The position numbers and the translations under genes are program-made. Under the pieces are notes generated by a model, which was not told where the DNA came from, did no database searches, and was given only the letters and a program-made list of their open reading frames with translations. A stretch of DNA of 64,000 nt from Candidatus Mediterraneibacter faecavium (lineage in GTDB: Bacteria; Bacillota; Clostridia; Lachnospirales; Lachnospiraceae): contig DWVY01000049.1 in assembly GCA_019119995.1 (NCBI GenBank), forward strand, positions 1 to 64,000. Reading direction: 5' to 3'. Shown here piece by piece: positions 9,099 through 19,293 of the stretch (position 1 is the first letter of the stretch; the number at the start of each line of letters is the position of its first letter).

Positions 9099-10949
9099 AT
9101 GGAAAACGATAATTTTAATATCCAGGAAGAATTGAAAAAGCTGCCCGGCAGACCCGGCGTGTACATTATGCATGACGAGAAAGACCATATCATCTATGTC
9201 GGCAAGGCGGTCAGCCTGAAGAACCGGGTGCGTCAGTATTTCCAGAGCAGCAGGAACAAGGGCGTCAAGATCGAACAGATGGTGACGCATATCCGGCGGT
9301 TTGAGTATATTGTCACAGACTCTGAGCTGGAGGCGCTTGTCCTGGAATGCAACCTGATCAAAGAGCATCACCCGAAATATAATACGATGCTCATGGATGA
9401 CAAGACCTATCCGTTTATAAAAGTGACGACCAACGAAGCGTTTCCCAGGGTAGTGCTGTCGCGAAAGATGCTGAAAGATAAGGCCCGGTATTTCGGGCCT
9501 TATACAAGTTCTCAGGCTGTCAGGGACACGATAGATCTGATCCACAAGCTGTATCACTTAAGGAGCTGCAGCCGCAGCCTCCCCAGAGATATCGGGAAAG
9601 AGCGGCCTTGCCTGAACTATCATATCAAGCAGTGTGAAGCTCCCTGTCAGGGGTATATTTCCCAGGAAGAATACGGAAAGGCGGTAAATGAAGTCCTTCG
9701 GTTCCTGAACGGGAATTATGATACAGTCCTTGGAGAACTGGAAGAGAAGATGAATGCTGCTTCCGAAGCGCTGGAATTCGAGCGCGCGATCGAGTACCGG
9801 GAACTGATCAGCAGTGTGAAGAAGGTTGCCCAGAAGCAGAAGATCACGGATTCAAGCGGCGAGGACAGGGATGTCCTGGCGGTCGCTTCGCAGGAAGAAG
9901 ACGCGGTCGTCCAGGTCTTCTTTATCAGAGGAGGACGTCTGATCGGAAGAGACCACTTTTACCTGCGGATCGCAAAAGACGAGAGCGCTTCGGAGATACT
10001 GAACAGCTTTATCCTGCAGTATTATGCGGGGACGCCCTTTATCCCCGGCGAACTGATGCTCCAGGACGAGGTGGAAGATCAGGAGCTCCTGGAGACATGG
10101 CTTTCTTCCAAGCGGGGACAGAAAGTGACGCTGCGGGTGCCGAAGAAAGGGACAAAAGAGAAACTGGTGGAGTTGGCACAGGAAAATGCCAGGATGGTGC
10201 TCGCAAAGGACAAGGAACGTCTGAAGCGTGAAGAGGGGCGGACGATCGGAGCGGTAAAGGAGATCGCAGCTCTGCTCGGACTGGATGAGATCGTCCGGAT
10301 GGAAGCCTATGATATCTCAAATACAAATGGATTTGAGTCGGTGGGATCCATGGTCGTGTATGAACGCGGGCGGCCGAAACGGAATGACTACCGCAAATTC
10401 AAGATCAAGGGGATCAAAGGGGCTGACGATTACGGCAGTATGCGGGAAGTGCTGACCCGGCGCTTCACGCACGGGTTAAAAGAGCGGCAGGAAAATGCAG
10501 AACTCGGGAAGTTTACCGCATTTCCGGATCTGATCCTGATGGACGGCGGGAAAGGCCAGGTCAATGTGGCGCTCCAGGTGCTCGATGAACTGCACCTTGA
10601 TATCCCGGTGTGCGGCATGGTGAAAGACGATCATCACCGTACAAGAGGGTTATATTATCACAATGAAGAGATACCGATTGACAGGGCATCGGAAGCTTTC
10701 CGGCTGATCACCAGGATCCAGGATGAGGCGCACAGGTTCGCGATCGAATATCACCGCCAGCTGCGCGGAAAAGGACAGGTGCATTCCATACTTGATGACA
10801 TCGAGGGGATCGGTCCGGCGCGGAGAAAGGCGCTGATGCGGGAATATCTCAGCCTGGACGACATCAAGAAGGCTTCCGTGGAAGAACTGGCAAAAATACC
10901 GTCCATGAATGAAAAAGCGGCGGAATCTGTGTACAAGTTCTTTCACTAG
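9099..10949 (+). CDS. uvrC: Excinuclease ABC subunit C
   Basis: A 616-residue nuclease subunit that makes both incisions in nucleotide excision repair after UvrAB mark the lesion. The GIY-YIG domain is at the N-terminus ([19 protein letters not shown], then LKNRVRQYF), a UvrB-binding UVR motif is near residues 200-235, the RNase H-like domain has AYDISNTNG and [11 protein letters not shown], and two helix-hairpin-helix motifs close the protein ([26 protein letters not shown]). It starts 5 nt after ftsH with a weak ribosome binding site, which suggests coupling to ftsH translation. Confidence 0.97.
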   Translation: MENDNFNIQEELKKLPGRPGVYIMHDEKDHIIYVGKAVSLKNRVRQYFQSSRNKGVKIEQMVTHIRRFEYIVTDSELEALVLECNLIKEHHPKYNTMLMDDKTYPFIKVTTNEAFPRVVLSRKMLKDKARYFGPYTSSQAVRDTIDLIHKLYHLRSCSRSLPRDIGKERPCLNYHIKQCEAPCQGYISQEEYGKAVNEVLRFLNGNYDTVLGELEEKMNAASEALEFERAIEYRELISSVKKVAQKQKITDSSGEDRDVLAVASQEEDAVVQVFFIRGGRLIGRDHFYLRIAKDESASEILNSFILQYYAGTPFIPGELMLQDEVEDQELLETWLSSKRGQKVTLRVPKKGTKEKLVELAQENARMVLAKDKERLKREEGRTIGAVKEIAALLGLDEIVRMEAYDISNTNGFESVGSMVVYERGRPKRNDYRKFKIKGIKGADDYGSMREVLTRRFTHGLKERQENAELGKFTAFPDLILMDGGKGQVNVALQVLDELHLDIPVCGMVKDDHHRTRGLYYHNEEIPIDRASEAFRLITRIQDEAHRFAIEYHRQLRGKGQVHSILDDIEGIGPARRKALMREYLSLDDIKKASVEELAKIPSMNEKAAESVYKFFH

Positions 10950-10993
10950 TGTTATGATAAAAAGAACAGGAGAAAGTGAGGAGAGAATCTATT

Positions 10994-11926
10994 ATGGGAC
11001 AAGGGATAACATTAAGCGAGATCGCAGAAAAAATGAATCTGAAAAATCTCACACCAGAGGTTGATATGGTGGAAAAGGTGGTCAATGTACCGGATGTCAA
11101 CCGTCCGGCGCTGCAGCTTGCAGGGTTTTATGACCGTTTTGACTCAAACAGGGTACAGATCATCGGAAATGTGGAAAACAGATATGTTCAGACTCTGAGC
11201 GAAGAGCAGCGGATGGAAACATACGAAAAACTTCTGCAGCATCCGATCCCGTGCATTGTATTCTGCAGGGATGTCGTGCCGGAGGAGAGCTTCCTTAAGA
11301 CCGCTGTCAAGTATGGCGTGCCGATCTTCAATACTGTGAAACAGACTTCAGACTTTATGGCGGAGATCATCCGCTGGATGAATGTCCGTCTGGCTCCGTG
11401 CATCTCTATCCATGGTGTCCTTGTGGATGTGTACGGCGTAGGCGTGCTGATCATGGGAGAGAGCGGCATCGGCAAGAGCGAGGCTGCGCTTGAGCTGATC
11501 AAGAGAGGACACCGTCTTGTGACGGATGACGTGGTTGAGATCCGGAAGGTGAGCGACGAGACGCTTGTAGGTACTGCTCCGGAGATCACAAAGCACTTTA
11601 TCGAACTGCGGGGGATCGGCATCGTGGACGTCAGATCTATGTTCGGTGTCCAGAGCATAAGGGAAACGCAGAATATCGACCTTGTGATCACCCTGGAAGA
11701 CTGGAGCAGGGACAAAGAATACGACAGGCTCGGCCTTGAGGAAGAGTACACGGAATTTCTTGGAAATAAAGTGGTATGTCACCGCATCCCGATCCGTCCG
11801 GGAAGGAATCTTGCGATCATCGTAGAGTCTGCCGCTGTCAACCACAGACAGAAACAGATGGGCTACAATGCGGCTGCCGAGCTCTATAAGAGAGTTCAGG
11901 AAAATATTGCAAAGAAGAGACAATAG
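10994..11926 (+). CDS. hprK: HPr kinase/phosphorylase
   Basis: A 310-residue bifunctional enzyme that phosphorylates HPr on Ser46 and removes that phosphate, the master signal for carbon catabolite control in Firmicutes. The P-loop GESGIGKS is at 155-162, followed by the VTDDVVEIRK segment, and the family signature ELRGIGIVDVRSMFG lies near 203-217. ATG at 10994 has GAGGAG about 10 nt upstream; a GTG at 10976 would add six residues and is less likely. Being next to a glucokinase gene fits a carbon-control cluster. Confidence 0.96.
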   Translation: MGQGITLSEIAEKMNLKNLTPEVDMVEKVVNVPDVNRPALQLAGFYDRFDSNRVQIIGNVENRYVQTLSEEQRMETYEKLLQHPIPCIVFCRDVVPEESFLKTAVKYGVPIFNTVKQTSDFMAEIIRWMNVRLAPCISIHGVLVDVYGVGVLIMGESGIGKSEAALELIKRGHRLVTDDVVEIRKVSDETLVGTAPEITKHFIELRGIGIVDVRSMFGVQSIRETQNIDLVITLEDWSRDKEYDRLGLEEEYTEFLGNKVVCHRIPIRPGRNLAIIVESAAVNHRQKQMGYNAAAELYKRVQENIAKKRQ

Positions 11927-11952
11927 GAATAAGAGAAAAGGAGAGCAAAGCC

Positions 11953-12894
11953 ATGAAGTATTGTTTTGGAGTAGACATCGGAGGAACCACGGTAAAGATG
12001 GGCCTTTTTGAGGAGTCGGGCACGATCCTTGACAAATGGGAGATCACAACGGACACCTCTGAGGAGGGGAAAGCAGTCCTGCCGAATATCGCAGCATCGA
12101 TCGAGAAGAAGATCGAGGAACATAAGCTGGATAAAAATGATATCGCCGGGATCGGCGCAGGGGTGCCGGCTCCTGTGACTGCGGAAGGCATCGTAAACGG
12201 AAGTGCGAATCTGGGCTGGAAGTACAAGGAAGTTAAGAAAGAACTCGAAGAGCTGACAGGGCTTACTTCTTATATCGCAAATGATGCCAATGTGGCTGCG
12301 CTCGGTGAAATGTGGAAAGGCGGCGGAGAAGGCGAGAAGAATATGATCATGGTAACGCTGGGGACCGGTGTCGGAGGAGGCATCATCATTGACGGCAAGA
12401 TGCTCGTCGGAGCGAATGGCGCGGGCGGAGAGATCGGACATCTGTGCGTGAACTATGATGAGACAGACCGGTGCGGCTGCGGCAACAGAGGATGCCTGGA
12501 GCAGTATGCTTCCGCAACGGGGATCGTACGTCTGGCAAAACAGAAACTTGGACAGGAGATGCGCACGACGATCCTGAATAAAGAGGATGTGACGGCGAAA
12601 GATGTCTTTGATGCAGTGAAAGCCGGAGATGAGGTGGCAAAGGAGATCGCCACTACATTTGGAAGATATTTAGGATATGGACTGGCTAATCTCGCAGCAG
12701 TGACAGATCCGGCTGTCTTTGTCATCGGCGGCGGAGTGTCGAAGGCGGGAGAAGTGCTCATCCCGTACATAAGGGAACCTTACATGGAGCGGGCGTTCTT
12801 CGCAGATAAGAATGTCAGGTTCGTACTTGCGAAACTTGGGAACGACGCCGGGATCTGCGGCGCGGCAAAACTGGTGTTGGATAACGAACAGTAA
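11953..12894 (+). CDS. glcK: ROK-family glucokinase
   Basis: A 313-residue sugar kinase that phosphorylates glucose at C6 with ATP. The phosphate-binding GVDIGGTTVKMG opens the protein, GAGVPAPV and NDANVAALGE follow, the second ATP site is GTGVGGGIIIDGK, and the ROK zinc motif CGCGNRGCLEQYAS carries three cysteines. GEIGHL supplies the zinc histidine. Ribosome binding site AAAGGAGAG upstream. It closes the ftsH-hprK cluster and ends at the bidirectional terminator. Substrate preference for glucose over another hexose is from family similarity. Confidence 0.92.
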   Translation: MKYCFGVDIGGTTVKMGLFEESGTILDKWEITTDTSEEGKAVLPNIAASIEKKIEEHKLDKNDIAGIGAGVPAPVTAEGIVNGSANLGWKYKEVKKELEELTGLTSYIANDANVAALGEMWKGGGEGEKNMIMVTLGTGVGGGIIIDGKMLVGANGAGGEIGHLCVNYDETDRCGCGNRGCLEQYASATGIVRLAKQKLGQEMRTTILNKEDVTAKDVFDAVKAGDEVAKEIATTFGRYLGYGLANLAAVTDPAVFVIGGGVSKAGEVLIPYIREPYMERAFFADKNVRFVLAKLGNDAGICGAAKLVLDNEQ

Positions 12895-12920
12895 GATAAA
12901 AAGAGAGATAAAAACGAAAT

Positions 12921-12967
12921 AAAAAATTCCTTTCCGAAGTCGATCGACCCGGAAAGGAATTTTTTAT
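12921..12967. terminator. Bidirectional terminator between glcK and the PBP gene
   Basis: AAAAAATTCCTTTCC (12921-12935) pairs perfectly with GGAAAGGAATTTTTT (12951-12965). A-tract and T-tract flank the stem, so it works for both convergent genes. Confidence 0.9.
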
Positions 12968-12975
12968 TTCAGTTT

Positions 12976-15624
12976 TTACTGGGCGGGTGTTTCGCCGCCA
13001 GTGCCGGTGTCACCGCCGCCACCGGTCTCGCCGCCGGTGCCGGTGTCACCACCGCCGCCGGTTTCGCCGCCGGTGCCGGTATTTCCGCCGCCACCGGTCT
13101 CGCCGCCGGTGTTTCCACCGCCGCCGGTCTCGCCGCCGGTACCGGTATTTCCACCGCCGCCGGTCTCACCGCCGGTGCCGGTATTTCCGCCGCCACCGGT
13201 ATTATTGCCAGTGCCGGTATTTGCATCGTCTGTATGATTTCCGTCAGCAGGTTCGTCAGTATTTTCATCATCACGGTCAGGCGCTTCCTCCCGGACGTGG
13301 CCCGGACAGCTTTCTGTAGGCAGTGTATCCTTGGCAAAATAATCTGTTCTTGCCGGACAGCCGCTGACTGCCAGAAGTCCGGTTTCCGTACAGATGGATT
13401 TCTGTACGACAGAAGTCGGAACTTCAAAATCTTTGTATTCAAGATCCTGATGGATCCGTTCCATGATAGCGTTCCAGATGGACAGATGCCAGGAACCATA
13501 GCCCGACATGGATTTGTTCGCATCATAACCGCCCCAGATACCGGCAGTATAGTAGGGGGTGTAGCCAACAAACCAACGGTCTACATAATCATCCGTCGAA
13601 CCGGTCTTTCCGGCTGTAGCCATATTGCTTAACCCGGCGCCGTATCCGGTACCGCTGTCAACGACATCCTCCATCGCGCTTGTCAGCAGATAAGCGGTGG
13701 AATCCTTGACTGCCTCGTGGGTTGTCGGGGCAGAGTTGTCGATCAGGACATTTCCATCATGGTCAAGGATCTCTGTGTAGAGGATCGGCTCTGTATATGT
13801 GCCGCTGTTTGCAAGAGAAGCAAATGCAGCAGTCAGCTCGAGGTTGTAGACGCCTTTCGTAATACCGCCAAGGGCTGTCGCCTGGGCGATGTCGTCCTCC
13901 ACGATCGTTGAAAAATCAAAATTATCTTTCAGATAGTCGTATCCGGTCCTGAGTCCCACATCGTCGGTAAGCGTCTGTACAGCGATCGTGTTGCAGGAGA
14001 TCTTGATCGCATCGCGGACTGTCATAGTCCCGCGGTATCCGCTGTAGGAGTTGGGGACGTTCTGGCCGCTTTCATACTTGTACGGCTCATCTACCTTTGT
14101 TGTTGCAAGTGTGATCTTACCTTCGTTCAGCCCTGGAGCGTAAGTTGACAGGATCTTGAATACGGAACCGGGCTGCTGCGGATCGTCTGTGGCGCGGTTG
14201 AACGTAAGGTTGCCTGACTTCTCCCCGCGGCCGCCGACGATGGCTTTTACCTGGCCTGTATACTGGTCCATGACAACGAAAGAGACCTGTGGCTGCAGTG
14301 TGATCGTGTATCTCTCGTCAACGGTATCTCCTGCCTCTGTATTGATATTCAGCGTCGATTTGTAGGCTTCGATCATCTGCAGCGCTTCATCTTCGGAAGA
14401 GAAGACGAGCGGGTTCTCACTGTCATAATTCTCGCTGATAAATGTCCGGAGATTCTCCTTGCTGTAGTTCTCGGCGGAACCATCTGCCCGGTGTATCGTC
14501 ATAGCATATTCCAGGCCGTACTCTGTCGCCGGATAATAGCTCTCGTCAGATACTACATCATCGCAGATCGCCTGGATCGATGTATCCTGTGTGGATTTGA
14601 TGGTAAGTCCGCCGCTGTAGATCAGGTTGTAAGCCTGTGTTTCAGTATAGCCTTTCTCATCCATCAGATCCTGTACAACATCTTCGATCAGTGCATCTGT
14701 AAAATAAGAGTAAGGAGTTGTGTCTTCTGTCACGGCAGCGGTCTCAAGGATCCGGTCGTATACCGGGTCTGCCATGGCCTCGTCATACTCTGTCTGGTCA
14801 ATGTATCCCTGATCCAGCATGTTGCCGAGGACTTTCTCGCGGCGGGTCGCGTTCTTATCAGGATTTGTCACCGGATCATAGATGGTCGGGTTCTGGGTGA
14901 TCGCCGCAATGACCGCACATTCAGAAAGAGTCAGGTCAGCCGCATCTTTGTTGAAATAGCGGGTCGATGCTGTCTGCACTCCGAGACATCCCTGGCCGAG
15001 ATTGATCGTATTCATATAGGCTTCCAGGATCTCTTCCTTGCTCATCTCTTTTTCGATCTGGAGGGCAAGGTACTGCTCCTGCAGTTTTCGCTCGACTCTG
15101 TCGAAAAAGGTTTCTTCATTGACAAAGTTGGGGAATACATTATTTTTGATCAGCTGCTGGGTCAGTGTGCTGGCGCCTTCGGTAAAATGGAAACCGTTGG
15201 TGATGCCCACGATGCCGGCCCTTATGATACCCTGGAGATCGATCCCGTTGTGCTCATAAAAACGCTCGTCCTCGATCGCTACAAATGCATGGGGCAGATA
15301 CTCGGAATTTGCCGTGATCTCCTCATATGTTTTATAGACACGGTTGGAATCGGAGTCTTTCAGAGTTTCGAGTACGTTCCCGCTCTGATCCGTAATGTTC
15401 GTCGTATATCCCTGGGGGAGTATGTCGTCTGCCGAGACGGCGGGAGTATTGTCTATGATCTTCTTGGCGAAGACCGCGCCGCCTATGAGACATATGACTC
15501 CCAGAAGGAGTATACATATGACAAGAGCCTTAAAGAACCGTACGCCTACCCGTTTCTTTTTCATTCTCTTTTTCGAAGAAATACTCTTTTTTCTTCTGGA
15601 AAGGTTTCTTTTTCCGTAATTCAC
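12976..15624 (-). CDS. Class A penicillin-binding protein (PBP1 type) with Gly-rich tail
   Basis: An 882-residue peptidoglycan synthase with a basic cytoplasmic head, a signal-anchor segment (about residues 30-50), a glycosyltransferase domain (EDERFYEHNGID, GASTLTQQLIKN, RKLQEQYLALQIE) and a transpeptidase domain with SxxK at S487 (GSVFK), SCN and KTG in AGKTGST. The tail is Thr/Gly-rich and ends in PAQ (repeat at 12988-13197). The start chosen is the GTG at 15624, since AAAGGAGG lies 10 nt before it. The nearby ATG and TTG overlap that site. It acts outside the membrane in cell wall growth. The tail may sit in the wall. Confidence 0.93.
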   Translation of the reverse strand: MNYGKRNLSRRKKSISSKKRMKKKRVGVRFFKALVICILLLGVICLIGGAVFAKKIIDNTPAVSADDILPQGYTTNITDQSGNVLETLKDSDSNRVYKTYEEITANSEYLPHAFVAIEDERFYEHNGIDLQGIIRAGIVGITNGFHFTEGASTLTQQLIKNNVFPNFVNEETFFDRVERKLQEQYLALQIEKEMSKEEILEAYMNTINLGQGCLGVQTASTRYFNKDAADLTLSECAVIAAITQNPTIYDPVTNPDKNATRREKVLGNMLDQGYIDQTEYDEAMADPVYDRILETAAVTEDTTPYSYFTDALIEDVVQDLMDEKGYTETQAYNLIYSGGLTIKSTQDTSIQAICDDVVSDESYYPATEYGLEYAMTIHRADGSAENYSKENLRTFISENYDSENPLVFSSEDEALQMIEAYKSTLNINTEAGDTVDERYTITLQPQVSFVVMDQYTGQVKAIVGGRGEKSGNLTFNRATDDPQQPGSVFKILSTYAPGLNEGKITLATTKVDEPYKYESGQNVPNSYSGYRGTMTVRDAIKISCNTIAVQTLTDDVGLRTGYDYLKDNFDFSTIVEDDIAQATALGGITKGVYNLELTAAFASLANSGTYTEPILYTEILDHDGNVLIDNSAPTTHEAVKDSTAYLLTSAMEDVVDSGTGYGAGLSNMATAGKTGSTDDYVDRWFVGYTPYYTAGIWGGYDANKSMSGYGSWHLSIWNAIMERIHQDLEYKDFEVPTSVVQKSICTETGLLAVSGCPARTDYFAKDTLPTESCPGHVREEAPDRDDENTDEPADGNHTDDANTGTGNNTGGGGNTGTGGETGGGGNTGTGGETGGGGNTGGETGGGGNTGTGGETGGGGDTGTGGETGGGGDTGTGGETPAQ
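12988..13197 (-). repeat. Tandem repeat coding for the Gly/Thr tail of the PBP
   Basis: Six units of the 12-residue motif GGGGNTGTGGET (36 bp). The third unit (in protein order) lacks GT (6 bp), and the last two have D for N. Near-identical nucleotide copies point to recent slippage, so copy number probably varies between strains. Confidence 0.85.
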
Positions 15625-15819
15625 GAATAACATCCTCCTTTTCAACTTCCCTGATTATATCAAATATGTCCCTATAAATAAAGTTAAAAATAAAATCTTC
15701 ATATTTTCTATATTTTTTGATAATATATCAGATGTGGGACAGCTCCCGCCTCTATGGGCAGAGCGGCAGAGCAGCAGAGCAACTGATCGGATACGTTTTC
15801 CGGATGGAAGGAGGGCCTG

Positions 15820-16473
15820 ATGGACAGATATGATACCGTATACAGGGGCGGCACAGGAGAGTACACGGAGAAAAAATCCCGGTTTATCGCAGAGGTCTTT
15901 CCTGTCGTCTCCGAGGAAGAGGCGTTTGTACATCTTGAAGAGGTGAAAAAGCGGTACTGGGACGCCAGACATCACTGCTGGGCGTATGTGACCGGCCGCA
16001 ATCCGGCATCGGAACGGATGAGCGATGACGGGGAGCCTGCCGGGACTGCGGGCAAACCGATCCTTGAAGTGATACGCGGGCGGAATGTGACAGATGTGTT
16101 TGTGGTCGTGACGAGATATTTCGGCGGTACGCTCCTCGGGACAGGCGGGCTGGTGCGCGCATATACGGCAGCCGCAGCCGCAGCCCTTTCGGATTCTGTG
16201 ATCATTACCAGGATCTTCGGATTTAAACTGGATATCCATACCGATTATACCGGTCTTGGGAAGATACAGTATCTGATCGCCCGGAGAGACCTGTATATCC
16301 TGGACACGGATTATACGGACAAAGTAGTTATTTCCTTGCTTGTCCCGGAGGAGGAAGAGGGGGCTTTCGCAAAAGAAGTGCTTGAAGGGACGAACGGCCA
16401 GGCTGTTATGGAGAAGAAAGCCAAGTGCTGGTTTGCCCGGACTAAAAGCGGAGCGGAAGTCTGGGAGATATAA
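15820..16473 (+). CDS. YigZ/IMPACT family protein
   Basis: A 217-residue protein of the YigZ (UPF0029/IMPACT) family. The N-terminal IMPACT domain contains EKKSRFIAEVFPV, ARHHCWAY, SDDGEPAGTAGKP and VVVTRYFGGTLLGTGGLVRAY, all typical of the family. The C-terminal DUF1949-like ferredoxin-fold part follows (IHTDYTGLGKIQYL). Its biochemical role is not settled; the eukaryotic relative regulates translation through GCN1/GCN2. Ribosome binding site GGAAGGAGGG 5 nt before the ATG. It stands alone between divergent and convergent neighbours. Confidence 0.9.
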   Translation: MDRYDTVYRGGTGEYTEKKSRFIAEVFPVVSEEEAFVHLEEVKKRYWDARHHCWAYVTGRNPASERMSDDGEPAGTAGKPILEVIRGRNVTDVFVVVTRYFGGTLLGTGGLVRAYTAAAAAALSDSVIITRIFGFKLDIHTDYTGLGKIQYLIARRDLYILDTDYTDKVVISLLVPEEEEGAFAKEVLEGTNGQAVMEKKAKCWFARTKSGAEVWEI

Positions 16474-16546
16474 ACAGAGACCGCCGGCGGAAACGGACTT
16501 CATGGATCTCTCATGAAATACCGTTCCCGCCGGCGGTCTCTGTTTT
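16472..16546. terminator. Very strong bidirectional terminator between yigZ and hpf
   Basis: AAACAGAGACCGCCGGCGG (16472-16490) pairs with CCGCCGGCGGTCTCTGTTT (16527-16545); AACGG pairs with CCGTT inside. It begins within the yigZ stop codon and serves the convergent hpf gene too. Confidence 0.9.
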
Positions 16547-16554
16547 AACCTGGA

Positions 16555-17112
16555 TTATGAGAATTCAGGTTCGATCAGTCCGAAGGAACCGTCTTTCCTC
16601 TTATAAACTACATTGACTTCGTCTGTCTCTGCGTTGGAGAATACGAAGAAGCTGTGTCCCAGAAGCTCCATCTGGAGGCAGGCGTCTTCCGGATACATTG
16701 GTTTGATGCCGAATTTTTTCGTGCGCACGATGCGGATCTCGTCATCTTCGGGAGACTCTTCCTCAGAATCAATGAATTCCTTCCGGATGCTTCCGGTCGG
16801 CGCCGCCGAAGTGGGATGTCCCTGATTCTTCGCCACCAGCTTGTTCTTGTATTTGCGGAGCTGGCGCTCGATGATCTCTTCTACGAGATCGATGGATACA
16901 TACATGTCATTGCTCGTCTGCTCTGAGCGGATGATGTTTCCTTTGACCGGGATCGTTACCTCGATCTTCTGGCGTCCTTTCTCTACGCTCAAGGTTACGA
17001 TGATTTCTGTTTCAGGAGTGAAGTACCTCTCAAGCTTTCCCAATTTCTGTTCGATCGCGTCTCTGAGTCCCTGAGTTACTTCGATGTTTTTTCCACTGAT
17101 GATAAAATTCAT
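16555..17112 (-). CDS. hpf: Ribosome hibernation promoting factor, long form
   Basis: A 185-residue long-type HPF that dimerises 70S ribosomes into inactive 100S particles when growth slows. The N-terminal S30AE domain (MNFIISGKNIEVTQGLRDAI, EIIVTLSVEKGRQKIEVTI) is joined by an acidic linker to the C-terminal dimerisation domain (about 130-185: IVRTKKFGIKPMYPEDAC, LLGHSFFVFSNAET, VVYKRKDGSFGLIEPE). The ATG at 17112 has AAAGGAG 8 nt upstream; an ATG eight codons earlier lies before that site and lacks its own. An extended -10, TGTTATAAT, lies upstream (complement of 17182-17190). Confidence 0.96.
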   Translation of the reverse strand: MNFIISGKNIEVTQGLRDAIEQKLGKLERYFTPETEIIVTLSVEKGRQKIEVTIPVKGNIIRSEQTSNDMYVSIDLVEEIIERQLRKYKNKLVAKNQGHPTSAAPTGSIRKEFIDSEEESPEDDEIRIVRTKKFGIKPMYPEDACLQMELLGHSFFVFSNAETDEVNVVYKRKDGSFGLIEPEFS

Positions 17113-17252
17113 ACTGTTCAACTCCTTTTTGTTCATATTCTACATAAACATGTGTTAAATATGTGTATGTATTATGTAAATATTATAACATGGAACAGCA
17201 TTAATGTATAGAACGAATCACTTCGATCCGCGTGATTTTTCTGCTCTTATAT

Positions 17253-19079
17253 TTATTTCATATTTGCTCTTTTGCGCATCCTGGAGTCTAGGATCTTCTT
17301 GCGGATGCGCAGAGATTTCGGGGTTACTTCGAGCAGTTCGTCCGTATCAATGAAGTCAAGCGCCTGTTCCAGGCTGAGGATGCGCGGCGGAGTGAGCCGG
17401 AGCGCCTCGTCAGCACTGGAGGAACGTGTGTTGGTCAGATGTTTTGTCTTGCAGACGTTGAGCTCGATATCCTCGGCTTTTCCGTTCTGGCCGATGACCA
17501 TACCCGCATATACTTTCTCGCCGGGACCTATGAACAGTGTACCACGCTCCTGGGCGCTGTATAATCCGTAAGTGACCGATTCGCCTGTCTCGAAAGCGAT
17601 GAGCGAGCCCTGCTTGCGGTACTGGATATCCCCCTTGTACGGCGCATAACCGTCGAAACTTGTGTTCAGGATCCCGTTTCCTTTCGTGTCGGTCAGGAAT
17701 TCTCCGCGGTAGCCGATAAGCCCTCTGGACGGGATCGAGAACTCCAGGCGGGTGTAACCGCCTCCTGTAGTGCCCATGTTCCGGAGTTCCCCTTTCCTCT
17801 GCCCCAGTTTTTCGATCACGACGCCGGTGAATTCATCCGGGACATCAATATAAGCCAGCTCCATGGGCTCCAGTTTCTTTCCGTTTTCGTCTGTTTTGTA
17901 GAGCACCTCCGCTTTGCTGACAGCAAATTCGTATCCTTCCCTGCGCATGTTCTCGATCAGAACGGAGAGGTGGAGTTCCCCGCGCCCGGATACTTTGAAA
18001 CTGTCTGTATTTTCCATTTCCTCCACGCGCAGGCTGACATCGGTGTTGAGCTCCCGGAAGAGACGGTCGCGCAGGTGGCGGGAGGTCACATATTTGCCTT
18101 CCTGCCCTGCAAAGGGACTGTCATTTACGATGAACTGCATAGCGATCGTCGGCTCCGAGATCTTCTGGAACGGGATCGGTTCCGGTTTCTCGGGAGAGCA
18201 GAGGGTGTCACCGATGGAAATGTCGGAGATGCCGGAGATCGCCACGATCGAACCGATCGTCGCTTCCTTTACCTCTACTTTATTCAGACCGTCGAACTCA
18301 TAGAGACGGCTGATCTTCACTTTCTCCTGCTTATCCGGGTCGTGATGGTTGACAAGGACCATTTCCTGATTGACGGCGATGGTCCCGTTGTCCACTTTTC
18401 CGATCCCGATGCGTCCGACATATTCATTGTAGTCGATGGTGCTGATGAGCACCTGTGTCGGGGCGTCCGGATCTCCCTCGGGAGCCGGGATATAGCTGAG
18501 GATCGTCTCGAAGAGCGGTTTCATATCACGCTCTTCGTCCGTGAGGTCCAGAACGGCTACGCCGGCTTTGGCGGAAGCGTAGACGAACGGACATTCCAGC
18601 TGTTCGTCGGATGCGCCAAGGTCGATAAAGAGCTCGAGCACTTCGTCGATCACTTCCTCCGGGCGCGCTTCCGGCCGGTCGATCTTATTGATACATACAA
18701 TGACTGGAAGATTTAAGTCCAGCGCCTTTCTGAGCACGAATTTTGTCTGGGGCATAGCTCCCTCAAAGGCGTCCACCACGAGGATAACGCCGTTTACCAT
18801 CTTGAGGACACGCTCTACCTCGCCGCCGAAATCGGCATGGCCGGGAGTGTCGATGATATTGATCTTTACCCCTTTGTAGTGTACTGCGGTATTTTTGGAC
18901 AGAATGGTAATTCCACGTTCGCGCTCAATGTCGTTGGAATCCATGACGCGCTCCGCCACTTCCTGGTTCTCGCGGAATACACCGCTCTGTTTTAAAAGCT
19001 CATCGACCAGTGTCGTCTTGCCGTGGTCAACATGAGCGATAATTGCGATATTTCTTACATCTTCACGTTTTGTCTTCAT
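17253..19079 (-). CDS. typA: Translational GTPase TypA/BipA
   Basis: A 608-residue ribosome-associated GTPase of the elongation factor superfamily, linked to stress, cold and late 50S assembly. G1 is AHVDHGKT, switch I carries RERGITI, G3 is [17 protein letters not shown]4 NKID. Domain II and two EF-G-like domains ([32 protein letters not shown]) follow, then the BipA C-terminal domain. A longer frame to 19205 passes through the promoter; the ATG at 19079 has GGAAAGAG upstream and gives the family's N-terminus. Confidence 0.96.
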   Translation of the reverse strand: MKTKREDVRNIAIIAHVDHGKTTLVDELLKQSGVFRENQEVAERVMDSNDIERERGITILSKNTAVHYKGVKINIIDTPGHADFGGEVERVLKMVNGVILVVDAFEGAMPQTKFVLRKALDLNLPVIVCINKIDRPEARPEEVIDEVLELFIDLGASDEQLECPFVYASAKAGVAVLDLTDEERDMKPLFETILSYIPAPEGDPDAPTQVLISTIDYNEYVGRIGIGKVDNGTIAVNQEMVLVNHHDPDKQEKVKISRLYEFDGLNKVEVKEATIGSIVAISGISDISIGDTLCSPEKPEPIPFQKISEPTIAMQFIVNDSPFAGQEGKYVTSRHLRDRLFRELNTDVSLRVEEMENTDSFKVSGRGELHLSVLIENMRREGYEFAVSKAEVLYKTDENGKKLEPMELAYIDVPDEFTGVVIEKLGQRKGELRNMGTTGGGYTRLEFSIPSRGLIGYRGEFLTDTKGNGILNTSFDGYAPYKGDIQYRKQGSLIAFETGESVTYGLYSAQERGTLFIGPGEKVYAGMVIGQNGKAEDIELNVCKTKHLTNTRSSSADEALRLTPPRILSLEQALDFIDTDELLEVTPKSLRIRKKILDSRMRKRANMK

Positions 19080-19134
19080 ATTTGTCAACACTCTTTCCTT
19101 ATATAATGTCATAAATTGTAACTGTAACTTCCTT

Positions 19135-19162
19135 ATTCTATCACAAAATCGGCATTTTACAA
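19135..19162 (-). promoter_or_regulatory. Promoter of typA
   Basis: Minus strand TTGTAA (19162-19157), 16-bp spacer, TAGAAT (19140-19135), about 55 nt before the start codon. Confidence 0.5.
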
Positions 19163-19293
19163 GTAACAGTTCAGCCATCGGGGAGAAAGGTGTCGAACGA
19201 ATCATTGGAAAATGAGTTCTAAATATGGCAGGCCGCTCATAAATTTAGTATTGACTCAAAAATACCAGAAAGAGGAAGGGAGAACTACAGATT

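Noticed and set aside
12987-13319. Pro- and Arg-rich frames opposite the PBP tail, or a CRISPR-like array
   Set aside because: They are the complement of the Gly/Thr tandem repeat; unit spacing has no unique spacers, so it is not CRISPR.
14491-15630. 379-codon plus-strand frame
   Set aside because: Antisense to the penicillin-binding protein glycosyltransferase domain.
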